In this document: positions 45,473 through 54,794 of the stretch, piece after piece
How positions within the stretch are numbered: the stretch's first letter is position 1
How the letters are laid out: every line of letters starts with the position of its first letter
Origin: Campylobacter concisus
GTDB lineage: Bacteria; Campylobacterota; Campylobacteria; Campylobacterales; Campylobacteraceae
DNA length: 64,000 bases
Assembly (NCBI RefSeq): GCF_003048875.2
Contig: NZ_CP049264.1
Location: forward strand, 1,612,001-1,676,000
Direction of reading: 5' to 3'
Translations under genes and position numbers: made by a program
Notes under the pieces: model-generated
The model's input: only the letters and a program-made list of their open reading frames with translations
Database searches by the model: none
What the model was told of the DNA's origin: nothing

Positions 45473-46714
45473 CTACTCCTCGTTTGAAAGTCTTATTAGT
45501 GCGTTTGTTAAAATTTTAGTTGCCATAACGGCGTCATCAAAATTTATCGCCTCTTTGGTGTTGTGGCTTATACCATCCACGCAAGGGATAAAGAGCATGC
45601 CAACGCTGCTTGCAAGCTTTGTTAAATTCATCGCATCATGCCCAGCACCACTTGGCAACGTGAGGCTTTTTATGCCAAGCTTTTTGGCTTCATCTTCAAG
45701 TAAATTTATGGCGTGTTCGCTTAGTTTTACTGGCTCGTCGCTGCTTAGCTCTCTTATCTCGTAGCTAAATTTAAGCTCACGGCTTAGCTCAGCCACAAAA
45801 TTTCTAAGCTCTAAATTTAGCTCATCTAAGCTAGCCTTGTTGATATCTCTTAGATCAACGCCAAGCCTTGCCTCGCCTGGCACGACGTTTAAAACGCCTG
45901 GTTTTGCATGCACGTAGCCAACGGTTGCGACGGCTGTTTTTTTGTTTTTAGCAAATTTATTTGCAGCGATTATGATGTGTGAGGCGGCAAGCAGGGCGTC
46001 ACTACGCATATTCATCGGCGTTGCGCCGCTGTGATCGGCCTTGCCCTGTATTGTGATCTCAAATCTAATAGGAGCTGCGATCCCGCTTACCACACCAACG
46101 CTTATGCCGCTTCGCTCAAGCACTGGGCCTTGCTCGATGTGAAGCTCAAGATAGGCGTGTAGGGAGTTTTCTTTTAGGATGGCTTCATCTAAATTTTGTG
46201 GTTTAAACCCAACCGCGCTCATCGCCTCAAAAAGCGAGATACCATCTTCATCTTTTAGCTCATGAAGCCTTTGCTGGCTTAGTTTGCCGCTTATTATCTT
46301 GCTACCGATAGTGGCTGTCTTAAAGCGGCTTGACTCCTCACAGCAGAAATTTATGAGCCAAAGTGGGCGCTTTAGCTTGATGCCAGCCTCTTTTATAGAG
46401 CTTAGCGCCTCAAGACCAGCCATGACGCCAAGTGTGCCGTCATAAAAGCCACCATTTGGCACGCTATCTATGTGAGAGCCCACGCAAACTGGCTTTGCTC
46501 CCACCTCGCAGCCATCATCATAGATGGCGTAGATGTTGCCGACATTGTCAATTTTAAGTTTAAAGCCATTTTTTTCTATCAAATTTATAAGAAATTTTCT
46601 TGCCTCAAGGTCCTCTTTGCTAAAGGCTAGTCTTGTCAGCCCTCCACCTTTTAGCGCTCCAAACTCGCTTATAGCGTTAAAATTTCTCTCAAATCTTTTA
46701 GCGTCTATCATCAT
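45473..46714 (-). CDS. M20 N-carbamoyl-L-amino acid/allantoate amidohydrolase-like
   Basis: 413 residues, the family's usual size. Zinc ligands are in G-S-H-I-D-S-V-P-N-G-G and D-G-T-L-G-V-M-A, in C-C-E-E-S-S-R-F and in H-I-E-Q-G-P-V-L-E, with G-A-G-H-D-A-M-N later. Enzymes of this group open carbamoyl-amino acids, allantoate or ureidoglycine derivatives. First gene of the peptidase operon. ATG follows AAGGATTT. Confidence 0.85.
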   Translation of the reverse strand: MMIDAKRFERNFNAISEFGALKGGGLTRLAFSKEDLEARKFLINLIEKNGFKLKIDNVGNIYAIYDDGCEVGAKPVCVGSHIDSVPNGGFYDGTLGVMAGLEALSSIKEAGIKLKRPLWLINFCCEESSRFKTATIGSKIISGKLSQQRLHELKDEDGISLFEAMSAVGFKPQNLDEAILKENSLHAYLELHIEQGPVLERSGISVGVVSGIAAPIRFEITIQGKADHSGATPMNMRSDALLAASHIIIAANKFAKNKKTAVATVGYVHAKPGVLNVVPGEARLGVDLRDINKASLDELNLELRNFVAELSRELKFSYEIRELSSDEPVKLSEHAINLLEDEAKKLGIKSLTLPSGAGHDAMNLTKLASSVGMLFIPCVDGISHNTKEAINFDDAVMATKILTNALIRLSNEE

Positions 46715-46809
46715 AAATCCTTAAAATATAAAGCCAATCTTAAAAAGATTTATTACTTTAAGCATTTTACATTTTGTTTTATGATTTGAAGCTGAAAAAG
46801 TGTGAGTTT

Positions 46810-48522
46810 TTAAATTTTATAAAGCTGAGTCTTGAGATCTTTAATGATAAATAGAAGTTTTTCTAAAATTTCTATCTTATTTGGGTTGTCAGAGCCTTTT
46901 AAAATTTGCTGTTCGTTCTCGTAAAAGGCGATTTGCATATTTAAAATAGCCTTTTGCAAAGTGGTTGCATCGGTGATCTCATGGATATTTTCGTCCATTA
47001 AAATTTCTCTAACCATCTGCTCATCGCTCACGTCGTATCTATAAAGGATGGCGTTTAGATACTCAGGATGCTTTATAAAGTATCTAGCCCCAAGCTTTGA
47101 GAGTATCTCATCTCTGTAGTTTGGGTTATTTAGCATGGTTTTAAAAAGTGCAAACTCAAGCGGGTCTTTATTCATCACAGCTGGCACCTCATCTACCATG
47201 ACAGAGTTGCTAAATTCATCTTTGCCTTTTTTTCTAAATTCTCTTTTAAATTTATTTTCATTTTTTGGCTTCTGCTTTAGCCCAAACCTATCTGCTACGC
47301 TTTGTGGAGTGAGGTTAAATCTTGCCGCTACCTCAGCCACATACGAGCTTGCTATCTCATCTCCAAGCTCGTCCATATAGGCTTTTATCTCGCTTAGGCA
47401 GTTATCTCTTTGCATTGAACGCGTGATGTCATACTTTTGCATGATCTTTTCTATATAAAATTTCACCGCGTCCTCGCCTGAGCCAAAGAGCTCATTAAGC
47501 TCCTTTATCTTGCCTGCAAAGACCATATCAGCAGGATCCGCGCCGTTACTTATGATGACTACTTTGGTATCTATCTTATTTATACTTAGTAGATGAGCCG
47601 ACTTTATGGCCGCATTTATGCCAGCGCCATCTCCGTCAAAGCAAAGCACCACGCTTATCTCGCCCCTTTTTAAAAGCGGCAAGTGACTTGTAGTAAGTGC
47701 GGTGCCAAGCACGGCAACAGCGTTTGTAAAGCCAGCGTAGTGAAGCATGATGACGTCTAAATAGCCCTCTGTTATGATGATCTGCTTTTTCTCAAATATG
47801 CTTTGTCTAGCAAGGTGGTAGCCATAGAGCAGCTTTGACTTGTCAAATACCGAGCTTTGGGGCGAATTTACATATTTTGCAGGGTGATCTGAGATCGTTC
47901 TACCGCCAAAGCCAACTAGCCTTGTCGTGTGCGAGTAGATAGGAAATGTTATGCGCTCGATGAAACTAGCGTAAATTCCCTTTTCATTTTGCTTTACGAT
48001 GCCAACTTCAAGCGCCTCTTTAGGCTCGATATTTTCATTTTGCAAAAGCCTAATAGTGCTTTTACTATCTCCAGCCCAGCCAAGCTCAAATTTCTCTATC
48101 ATCGCATCATTTATGCCACGCGACTTTATATATCTAACGGCAGCTTCGTTTTTGTAAAACTCACTTCTATAAAAGGCATTTACCTTTTCTAAAATGTGCT
48201 TATTTTCTTTTTGCGTTGGCACCTTGTCATTTGTGTATTCAAGGCTGAAATTTGAAATTTGAGCGATCTTTTCTATCGCCTCTGGGTAGGTTAGCTTTTC
48301 ATAATCCATCACAAATTTAACCGCATCTCCGCCAGCCTTGCAGGCAAAGCAGTGATACATCTGCTTGTTTTGATTTATGCTCATGCTTGGGTTTTTGTCG
48401 TCATGAAACGGACAGACACACTTGTAGCTTGAGCCCATCTTTTTAACAGGGATATACTGCTCAATGATATTAACAATGTCTATTTGGTTTTTTAATTTTT
48501 CAATGGATTTTGGATCTATCAT
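46810..48522 (-). CDS. dnaG: DNA primase DnaG
   Basis: 570 residues. Zinc finger C-P-F-H-D-D-K-N-P-S-M and H-C-F-A-C-K-A-G-G-D, Toprim motifs I-T-E-G-Y-L-D-V-I and C-F-D-G-D-G-A-G, and a C-terminal helicase-binding part. A TTG at 48528 is possible but the ATG at 48522 gives the usual M-I-D-P-K-S-I-E start. It makes primers at the replication fork. Confidence 0.95.
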   Translation of the reverse strand: MIDPKSIEKLKNQIDIVNIIEQYIPVKKMGSSYKCVCPFHDDKNPSMSINQNKQMYHCFACKAGGDAVKFVMDYEKLTYPEAIEKIAQISNFSLEYTNDKVPTQKENKHILEKVNAFYRSEFYKNEAAVRYIKSRGINDAMIEKFELGWAGDSKSTIRLLQNENIEPKEALEVGIVKQNEKGIYASFIERITFPIYSHTTRLVGFGGRTISDHPAKYVNSPQSSVFDKSKLLYGYHLARQSIFEKKQIIITEGYLDVIMLHYAGFTNAVAVLGTALTTSHLPLLKRGEISVVLCFDGDGAGINAAIKSAHLLSINKIDTKVVIISNGADPADMVFAGKIKELNELFGSGEDAVKFYIEKIMQKYDITRSMQRDNCLSEIKAYMDELGDEIASSYVAEVAARFNLTPQSVADRFGLKQKPKNENKFKREFRKKGKDEFSNSVMVDEVPAVMNKDPLEFALFKTMLNNPNYRDEILSKLGARYFIKHPEYLNAILYRYDVSDEQMVREILMDENIHEITDATTLQKAILNMQIAFYENEQQILKGSDNPNKIEILEKLLFIIKDLKTQLYKI

Positions 48523-48583
48523 AAGCAAAATTATACAACTGCTTTGTTATAATTAAAGTAAAATTTTATTACAAAGTGTTAGC
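48523..48583. promoter_or_regulatory. divergent promoters of dnaG and lapB-like gene
   Basis: TATAAT at 48548-48553 on the plus strand points to the TPR gene. ATTATA at 48530-48535 is a TATAAT on the minus strand a few bases before dnaG. Both are standard sigma-70 -10 boxes. The -35 regions are not obvious, as is usual in Campylobacter. Confidence 0.5.
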
Positions 48584-49609
48584 GTGGATATTTTTTTCAT
48601 TGGGCACAGAGATCCGATATTTAGCCTTATTATTCTATTTAGTATCATCTTGATGATCGCTGCTTTAAGCTACGCTTGGGGCATATTTTCAAGTAAAGAT
48701 GAGAAAAAACGCATCGAGAAATTTATCAAGAAATTTGACAGCAAAGATGGCATAAGCGACGAGCACAAGCAGATGCTAAAAAGTCCAGAAGTAGATATAC
48801 CAAGCCTTAGCATGCTAGGTCAAACATTTGCCAAAAATGGCGACTTTGAAAAATCAATCGGCGTCTATCTAATCGCACTTGAAAAGGTAAAAGATAAAAA
48901 CGAGAAGGAATTTATCCTAAACGAGCTTGGAGAGGTCTATTTCAAGGCTGGATTTTTAAAAAAAGCTAGCGAAGTCTTTGAAAAAGCGCTTGAGCTAAGC
49001 CCTAGAAACGTCCTCGCACTGCGCTTTTTAACGATGATAGATGAGAAGCTTAAAAACTATAAAGAAGCCCTTTATGCGCTAAATTCGCTTGAAGAGCTAG
49101 GGACAAATGTAAAAGATCAAAAGGCCTATATAAAGGCGATCAGCACGCTTGATGATAGAAATTTAAGCTTTAGTGAAAAGGTGGAAATTCTCTCACACCT
49201 TAGCCAAAATTTTGAGCTTTTAAAGCGCATGATCTTAGCCCTTTTCATAAGACACAATGAAAATTTAGAAAATTTAAAAGATTTTGCCAAATTTGAAGAT
49301 GTGCTTGATCTACTTTACAACCTAAAAACACCTATAAATTTAAGCGATCCAAAATATAAATCCCTCTTTTATGCAAAGGGCGATATAGAAGGTCCATGCG
49401 AAATTTACGGCTTTGAGCTAAATGTCATAAAAAGGCTAAAGGACGCTAAATTTGACGCGGCAGGGCTAAGCTTTAACTACGTTTGCAAAAACTGCAAAAA
49501 CTCATTTCCTATGCACTTTTACCGCTGTCCAGTCTGTCACGAGCTAGGAAGTGTCAAAATTTTATCCCACATCACAGAAAAAGCAAGTGAAGATAGTAAC
49601 ACTTTTTAG
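48584..49609 (+). CDS. lapB: LapB/YciM-like TPR protein with rubredoxin-type zinc ribbon
   Basis: 341 residues. An N-terminal membrane helix (F-S-L-I-I-L-F-S-I-I-L-M-I-A-A-L) is followed by TPR repeats (Y-F-K-A-G-F-L-K-K-A-S, A-L-E-L-S-P-R-N-V-L-A). The C-terminus has C-K-N-C-K and C-P-V-C-H, a metal ribbon. This is the layout of E. coli LapB, which regulates LPS synthesis through LpxC turnover. GTG start. It ends inside the rnhA start region. Confidence 0.75.
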   Translation: MDIFFIGHRDPIFSLIILFSIILMIAALSYAWGIFSSKDEKKRIEKFIKKFDSKDGISDEHKQMLKSPEVDIPSLSMLGQTFAKNGDFEKSIGVYLIALEKVKDKNEKEFILNELGEVYFKAGFLKKASEVFEKALELSPRNVLALRFLTMIDEKLKNYKEALYALNSLEELGTNVKDQKAYIKAISTLDDRNLSFSEKVEILSHLSQNFELLKRMILALFIRHNENLENLKDFAKFEDVLDLLYNLKTPINLSDPKYKSLFYAKGDIEGPCEIYGFELNVIKRLKDAKFDAAGLSFNYVCKNCKNSFPMHFYRCPVCHELGSVKILSHITEKASEDSNTF

Positions 49610-50021
49610 TGACGGCTCATGCCTTGGAAACCCTGGAGCTGGCGGCTGGGCTTATATATTGAGATTTAACGAAGCGCAGAAAAAAGCAAGTGGCGGCGAG
49701 GCATATACGACAAACAACCAAATGGAGCTAAAAGCTGCGATAATGGGGCTAAAAGCACTAAAAGAGCCATGTGAAGTTAGGCTAATAACCGATAGCTCAT
49801 ACGTGGTAAATAGCATAAATGAGTGGCTTGCAAACTGGCAAAAGAGAAATTTTAAAAATGTAAAAAATGTCGAGCTTTGGCAGGAGTATTTAGAAATTTC
49901 AAAGCCACATAAAGTCGTGGCTAGCTGGGTTAAAGGGCACGCTGGACATCCTGAAAACGAGGAGTGTGACCAGATGGCAAGAGACGAGGCATTAAAAATA
50001 AAAGATGAGAATAAGATATGA
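49587..50021 (+). CDS. rnhA: ribonuclease HI
   Basis: 144 residues from the GTG at 49587 ([17 protein letters not shown]). A GTG at 49551 would add 12 unusual residues and lies deeper in the previous gene. Active-site acidic residues are D in F-S-D-G-S, E in Q-M-E-L-K, D in L-I-T-D-S-S-Y and D in C-D-Q-M-A. Removes RNA from RNA-DNA hybrids. Confidence 0.93.
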   Translation: MKIVTLFSDGSCLGNPGAGGWAYILRFNEAQKKASGGEAYTTNNQMELKAAIMGLKALKEPCEVRLITDSSYVVNSINEWLANWQKRNFKNVKNVELWQEYLEISKPHKVVASWVKGHAGHPENEECDQMARDEALKIKDENKI

Positions 50022-50689
50022 AAAATTTAGAAGAATTTGAACGTAATCTTGGCTATAAATTTAAAAAATCTGAGCTTTTAGAAGAGGCGCTAACGCATAA
50101 GAGCACCAAGCAGGCGTTAAATAACGAGAGGCTTGAGTTTTTGGGCGATGCGGTGATGGATCTGCTCGTGGCTGAGTATCTTTTTAAGAAATTTAGCAAG
50201 ATCGCAGAGGGCGACATGAGCAAACTTCGTGCCGCACTTGTAAATGAAAAAAGCTTTGCAAATATGTCTAGGCGGCTAAAAATGGGCGAGTTTTTAAGGC
50301 TTAGCCAAGCTGAAGAAAATAACGGCGGTAGAGAGAAAGATAGCATTTTAAGCGACGCATTTGAGGCGGTGATGGGTGCAATATACCTTGAGGCTGGACT
50401 TGATAAAGTTAGAGAAATTTCTATCACACTGCTTGAGCTTTGCTACCCAAAGATCGACTTTGCGCACCTTGAAAAAGACTACAAAACCGCCCTTCAAGAG
50501 GTCACTCAAGCAAACCTTGGCGTTATACCAACGTACGAGCTTATAAGCTCTTTTGGCCCTGATCACAAGAAAGAATTTGAGATAGCTCTACTGCTAAATG
50601 GCAAGGAAATTTCACGTGCCGTTGGCAACTCCAAAAAGCAAGCCCAACAGCTCGCAGCAAAGATAGCGCTAGAAAAAATCAAAAAATAG
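50018..50689 (+). CDS. rnc: ribonuclease III
   Basis: 223 residues. Signature [13 protein letters not shown] in the catalytic domain and a double-stranded RNA-binding domain from about residue 155 ([16 protein letters not shown]). The ATG overlaps the rnhA stop (ATGA). Processes rRNA and structured RNA. Confidence 0.95.
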   Translation: MKNLEEFERNLGYKFKKSELLEEALTHKSTKQALNNERLEFLGDAVMDLLVAEYLFKKFSKIAEGDMSKLRAALVNEKSFANMSRRLKMGEFLRLSQAEENNGGREKDSILSDAFEAVMGAIYLEAGLDKVREISITLLELCYPKIDFAHLEKDYKTALQEVTQANLGVIPTYELISSFGPDHKKEFEIALLLNGKEISRAVGNSKKQAQQLAAKIALEKIKK

Positions 50690-50697
50690 GATAAATT

Positions 50698-51765
50698 TTG
50701 AACACATTTGGCAAAAAACTAACCTTAACTAGCTTTGGCGAGAGCCATGGGGTGGCGATTGGTGGCGTGATAGACGGCATACCTGCTGGGTTAAAGATCG
50801 ATGTGGATTTTATCCAAAGCGAGCTTGACAAACGTCGTCCTGGACAAAGTAGCTTCACAACGGCAAGAGATGAGGCTGATAAGATAGAAATTTTTAGCGG
50901 CGTCTTTGATGGCATGAGTACTGGGGCGCCGATAGGTTTTGCCATTTTTAACAACAACCAAAAGTCAAATGACTATGAAAATTTACGTGAGATTTTCCGC
51001 CCTGGGCATGCTGATCTAACATATTTTAAAAAATATGGCATCAGAGATCACAGAGGCGGTGGGCGTGCGAGTGCTAGAGAGACTGCAGTAAGGGTTGCTG
51101 GTGGGGCATTTGCACAGCTACTTTTAAATGAATTTAAGATAGAAGTTTTAAGCGGTGTGCTTGGCATTGGCAAGGTTGTTAGCGACAAGGTTGATTTTGC
51201 TTTTGCCAAAAATTCGCAAATTTACGCCCTTGGCAACGAAGAGGCGATGAAAGAGGCGGTAAATAAAGCTAGAAGTGAGCACGATAGCGTCGGAGCTGTG
51301 GTTTTAAGCGTGGCTAGAGGCGTGCCAGCTGGTCTTGGAGAGCCACTTTATGATAGGCTGGATAGCGCTTTGGCAGCTGCTTTAATGGGCATAAACGGAG
51401 TAAAAGCCGTAGAGATCGGCGCTGGCGTAAATGTAAGCTCTATGCTTGGCTCAGCAAACAACGACGAAATGGACGAGCTTGGCTTTTTGAGCAACAACGC
51501 TGGTGGCATACTTGGAGGCATAAGCAGTGGCGCTGAAATCGTGCTAAAGAGCCATTTTAAGCCAACGCCTTCGATATTTAAAGAGCAAAAGACGCTAAAT
51601 TTAGCTGGCGAGGCGGTGGATTTTGAGCTAAGAGGTAGGCATGATCCTTGCATAGGCATACGTGGCAGCGTCGTAGCAACCGCGATGATAAGGCTAGTTC
51701 TTGCTGATATGCTCTTACTAAATGCAAGCACAAAGCTTGAAAATTTAAAGAAAATTTACGGCTAA
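50698..51765 (+). CDS. aroC: chorismate synthase
   Basis: 355 residues, the normal length. Motifs T-S-F-G-E-S-H-G, R-P-G-H-A-D-L-T-Y and G-R-A-S-A-R-E-T-A-V-R-V-A-G-G-A are complete. TTG start behind a moderate ribosome site. Last step of the shikimate pathway. Probably co-transcribed with rnhA and rnc. Confidence 0.95.
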   Translation: MNTFGKKLTLTSFGESHGVAIGGVIDGIPAGLKIDVDFIQSELDKRRPGQSSFTTARDEADKIEIFSGVFDGMSTGAPIGFAIFNNNQKSNDYENLREIFRPGHADLTYFKKYGIRDHRGGGRASARETAVRVAGGAFAQLLLNEFKIEVLSGVLGIGKVVSDKVDFAFAKNSQIYALGNEEAMKEAVNKARSEHDSVGAVVLSVARGVPAGLGEPLYDRLDSALAAALMGINGVKAVEIGAGVNVSSMLGSANNDEMDELGFLSNNAGGILGGISSGAEIVLKSHFKPTPSIFKEQKTLNLAGEAVDFELRGRHDPCIGIRGSVVATAMIRLVLADMLLLNASTKLENLKKIYG

Positions 51766-51796
51766 ATTTGACTTTGCCACCAAACTAGGGCCAAAT

Positions 51797-52195
51797 TTAT
51801 AAATTTACAGCGACAAACTTGATCTCGCCTTTATATATTTCTAAATTTGCTAAGACCCCGTGTCCGCAGTTGCTTTGAGTGGTGCCAGATATGTCTTTGT
51901 CGTGAGTTAGGACATTGACGCAGCCATGCTTGCAAAGGCTCTTTTGCTTAGCGCTTCAGGATCATATCATGCGCCCTCGCAGATGGCGATGACGTGCTCT
52001 GGGATGATGAGTGACAAGCGCGCCAACTAAATTTCACCCTATCTCGTTAAATACTCTCACCACGTCGCCAGTTGCGATGCCTTTTGCTTTGGCGTCATTT
52101 ACGTTTATGAGCATCGGCTCTCTAGCGCCCACCTCAGCGTAGTTTCTGATTATTGAGTTATTTAGCTGTGAGTGGAGGCGGTATCTTTAGTGTGT
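51797..52195 (-). pseudogene. remnant of a molybdopterin oxidoreductase (TorA/BisC-like) C-terminus
   Basis: On the minus strand the pieces are H-S-Q-L-N-N-S-I-I-R-N-Y-A-E-V-G and R-E-P-M-L-I-N-V-N-D-A-K-A-K-G-I-A, then G-D-V-V-R-V-F-N-E-I-G. After frame changes come I-P-E-H-V-I-A-I-C-E-G-A and G-C-V-N-V-L-T-H-D-K with the end L-E-I-Y-K-G-E-I-K. These are the molydop-binding domain words of TMAO or biotin-sulfoxide reductases. The first 600 or more codons are gone and stops interrupt what remains. Confidence 0.8.
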
Positions 52196-52307
52196 GGTTT
52201 TTGCACTCAAATTTAGCCTTTTTCTAAAAGATTTTTATTAAATTTTTAAGCCATTTCAAACAAAATTTGCAAACTAACTTTTACCAAATTTCATCTATAA
52301 TCCTCTC

Positions 52308-53576
52308 ATGAAAAATGAAAATCCAAAGAGCAAAATTTACGCCGTTATCGACCTAAAGTCCTTTTACGCCTCGGTTGAGTGCGTAGAGCGCGGGCTTGAT
52401 CCATTTAAGGCTGATCTAGTCGTGGCTGATGCTAGTCGTGGCAGTGGCGGCATCTGCTTAGCTGTTAGCCCTGCGCTTCGTGCAAAAGGGGTGAAAAACC
52501 GCTGCAGGCTCTTTGAGATACCAATGGATATCAAATTTATCATCGCGCCACCTAGGATGCAGTTTTACATCGACTACGCCGCAAGGATCTATGAAATTTA
52601 TCTAAAATATGTCTCCAAAGAGGATATCTACGTCTATTCGATCGATGAGTGTTTTATCGACCTCACTTCTTACTTGAAATTTTACGCTCTTGGCGCAAAA
52701 GAGATGGCAAAGATGATGATGGATGAGATCTTAAAAACGACTGGCGTGACGGCGACTTGCGGCATGGGGACAAATTTATACCTCGCAAAGATCGCGCTTG
52801 ATATATTAGCAAAGCACCAAGATGACGGCATCGCCTATCTTGACGAAGAGCTTTACAAAAAGCAGCTCTGGACGCATCAGCCACTAAGCGACTTTTGGCG
52901 TATCGGTAAGCAAACTAGGCTAAAGCTCGAAAAATGCGGCATCTTTTGCATGAAAGATATCGCAAATGCACCAAAAAGCCTGCTTGAAAAAATTTTTGGC
53001 GTCGATGCCTACATCACGATCGATCACGCAAACGGCATAGAGCCAACGACGATAGCTGAGATAAAGGCCTATAAACCAAGCATGAAGTCCTACTTTAGCT
53101 CGGAAATTTTGCCAAGAGATTATGAGCGCTGCGAGGCGGTGATCGTGCTAAAAGAGATGGCTGACAGGCTCGCACTTAGGATGATAAACAAAGATGTAAG
53201 GGCGAGTGGGCTAACGATAAATGTGAGATTTGCCGATAAGCTTGAGCCTCAGCAACGTGCAAGCGTGAGGTTTAAAACGCCAACAAACATCTCAAGCGTG
53301 CTGATGAGTGCGGCTGAGGAGCTACTTTTAAACAAGATAAAAAATGTCGGGCTAATCAGGCAAATAGGCATATCAGCAAACGATGTGGTGAAAGAAAATT
53401 TGGTTGAGTTTAGCCTATTTGAAGATGACGCCAAAGAAAAAGCGGTGCTAAAGTCACTAAATTTGATAAAAGAGAAATTTGGTAAAAACTCGATCCTGCG
53501 CGCGATCGACCTGCTGCCAGAAGCGACTGGGCAAGATAGAAACAAAAAAATAGGAGGGCACAAGAGCGGTGAGTAA
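52308..53576 (+). CDS. Y-family DNA polymerase (UmuC/UvrX-like)
   Basis: 422 residues. Catalytic motifs V-I-D-L-K-S-F-Y-A-S-V-E and Y-S-I-D-E-C-F-I-D are intact. Palm, thumb (H-Q-P-L-S-D-F-W-R-I-G-K) and little-finger regions follow, and the end I-G-G-H-K-S-G-E resembles Firmicutes UvrX-type polymerases. Bypasses DNA lesions. It overlaps the next small gene by eight bases, the arrangement known for UvrX-YolD pairs in Bacillus. No LexA-type box is visible upstream. Confidence 0.88.
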   Translation: MKNENPKSKIYAVIDLKSFYASVECVERGLDPFKADLVVADASRGSGGICLAVSPALRAKGVKNRCRLFEIPMDIKFIIAPPRMQFYIDYAARIYEIYLKYVSKEDIYVYSIDECFIDLTSYLKFYALGAKEMAKMMMDEILKTTGVTATCGMGTNLYLAKIALDILAKHQDDGIAYLDEELYKKQLWTHQPLSDFWRIGKQTRLKLEKCGIFCMKDIANAPKSLLEKIFGVDAYITIDHANGIEPTTIAEIKAYKPSMKSYFSSEILPRDYERCEAVIVLKEMADRLALRMINKDVRASGLTINVRFADKLEPQQRASVRFKTPTNISSVLMSAAEELLLNKIKNVGLIRQIGISANDVVKENLVEFSLFEDDAKEKAVLKSLNLIKEKFGKNSILRAIDLLPEATGQDRNKKIGGHKSGE

Positions 53577-53904
53577 AGATAGGGCAAAAATTTTTAGCTC
53601 GTTTAATCCTCTTTCTACCTTAGAGCGAGCCTTGCGTCAAAAAGAGCGAGAAAAATGCGAAAAACTAGAGCTTGATGAGAGCAAGGTCGATGAAATTTTA
53701 AAAAAGATAAGCGAGATAAAGATAGCTGATGAGGTGCGTGTGAGCTACCACAACGGCTTTACTTACGTAAAAACTAGCGGACTAGTTTCGGATGTAAATT
53801 TCAAAGACAAAACCCTCATGATCGTAAAAACTAAGATCAAATTTGAGGATATAAATGAGGTGGAGATAGTTAGAAAACGGGCGATTGCTCGCCCTTTGAA
53901 TTAG
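53569..53904 (+). CDS. YolD-like protein
   Basis: 111 residues. Starts at GTG, overlapping the polymerase gene. The body E-V-R-V-S-Y-H-N-G-F-T-Y-V-K-T and F-K-D-K-T-L-M-I-V-K-T-K-I-K-F-E-D-I resembles YolD-like proteins, small partners of Y-family polymerases. It also resembles UmuD-like function replacements only by context. Its end touches the end of tupA on the other strand. Confidence 0.75.
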   Translation: MSKDRAKIFSSFNPLSTLERALRQKEREKCEKLELDESKVDEILKKISEIKIADEVRVSYHNGFTYVKTSGLVSDVNFKDKTLMIVKTKIKFEDINEVEIVRKRAIARPLN

Positions 53905-54719
53905 TTTTTGCGTGTGTTTGCGTCTGGAGTGAAAAGTGGCTTATCAAGAAGTTTGAAGTCACCTATAAATTTCTGACCCTCTTCGCTTGTTGCCCATTTT
54001 ATAAATTTCTCTGCATTTTCGATGTCAGTTTTAGGGCAGTGTTTTGGATTTACTGCGATTAGAGAGTAGAAGTTTTTAAGGTCGTTGTCGCCCTCGTTGA
54101 TGATGACCATCTCAGGATGACCTTTTTGGTTTGCTTCATATTTAATGTAAGTACCGCGGTCAGTAAATGTAACGCCTTTTTGCTCAGCAGCAGCATTTAT
54201 CGTAGCTAGCATGCCTTGACCTGTTTGCATATACCAGCTATCTTTTTCAGGGACTTCGCCAGCGATCTTTTTCCAGATGCCTTTTTCTTTATTATCTGTG
54301 CCTGATTTATCGCCACGTGAGAAGAATTTGATACCATCTTTTTTGATAAGCTCAAAGCTTTGTTTTATATCTTTACCTTTAAATTTATCAGCGATTGATT
54401 TATCAGCGATAACGACGAAGTCATTGTACATTACGGCATTTCTTTTTAAGCCAAAGCCTTTTTCTACAAATTCTTTCTCAACTTTTGGTGAGTGAACAAA
54501 AAGTATGTCAGCGTTGCAGTCTTCGCCAAGCTTTAGAGCTGCACCTGTACCAACAGCTGTCCATTTTATATCAACACCTGTTTTTGCTTTATAAGCTGGA
54601 TAGATCGCATCAAGCAAGCCAGTGTTATCTGTACTTGTTGTAGTCGCCATGATTAGTTCATTGTCAGCGCCAAACGCCAAAACTGCAGCTGCTAGTGAGC
54701 CTAAAATAATCTTTTTCAT
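53901..54719 (-). CDS. tupA: tungstate ABC transporter, substrate-binding protein
   Basis: 272 residues with a signal peptide (M-K-K-I-I-L-G-S-L-A-A-A-V-L-A-F-G-A). The mature start I-M-A-T-T-T-S-T-D-N-T-G carries the TTTS motif that holds the oxyanion in TupA. A further conserved block is S-R-G-D-K-S-G-T-D. Periplasmic high-affinity tungstate binding. It is divergent from tupB and tupC, unlike the usual single operon. Confidence 0.9.
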   Translation of the reverse strand: MKKIILGSLAAAVLAFGADNELIMATTTSTDNTGLLDAIYPAYKAKTGVDIKWTAVGTGAALKLGEDCNADILFVHSPKVEKEFVEKGFGLKRNAVMYNDFVVIADKSIADKFKGKDIKQSFELIKKDGIKFFSRGDKSGTDNKEKGIWKKIAGEVPEKDSWYMQTGQGMLATINAAAEQKGVTFTDRGTYIKYEANQKGHPEMVIINEGDNDLKNFYSLIAVNPKHCPKTDIENAEKFIKWATSEEGQKFIGDFKLLDKPLFTPDANTRKN

Positions 54720-54745
54720 TTTTCTCCTTTAAAAAAAATTGTGAT

Positions 54746-54751
54746 ATTATA
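54746..54751 (-). promoter_or_regulatory. -10 box of tupA
   Basis: TATAAT on the minus strand, 27 bases before the tupA ATG and its AAAGGAGAAAA ribosome site. No ModE-type palindrome is obvious in the 75-base region shared with tupB. Confidence 0.5.
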
Positions 54752-54794
54752 GCACATTTAAAATAATCTTAAGAAATATGCTAGGAAAGAATAA

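Noticed and set aside
49551-49586. RNase HI start at 49551
   Set aside because: It would lie deeper in the previous gene and add 12 residues not typical of RNase HI. GTG at 49587 gives the standard start.
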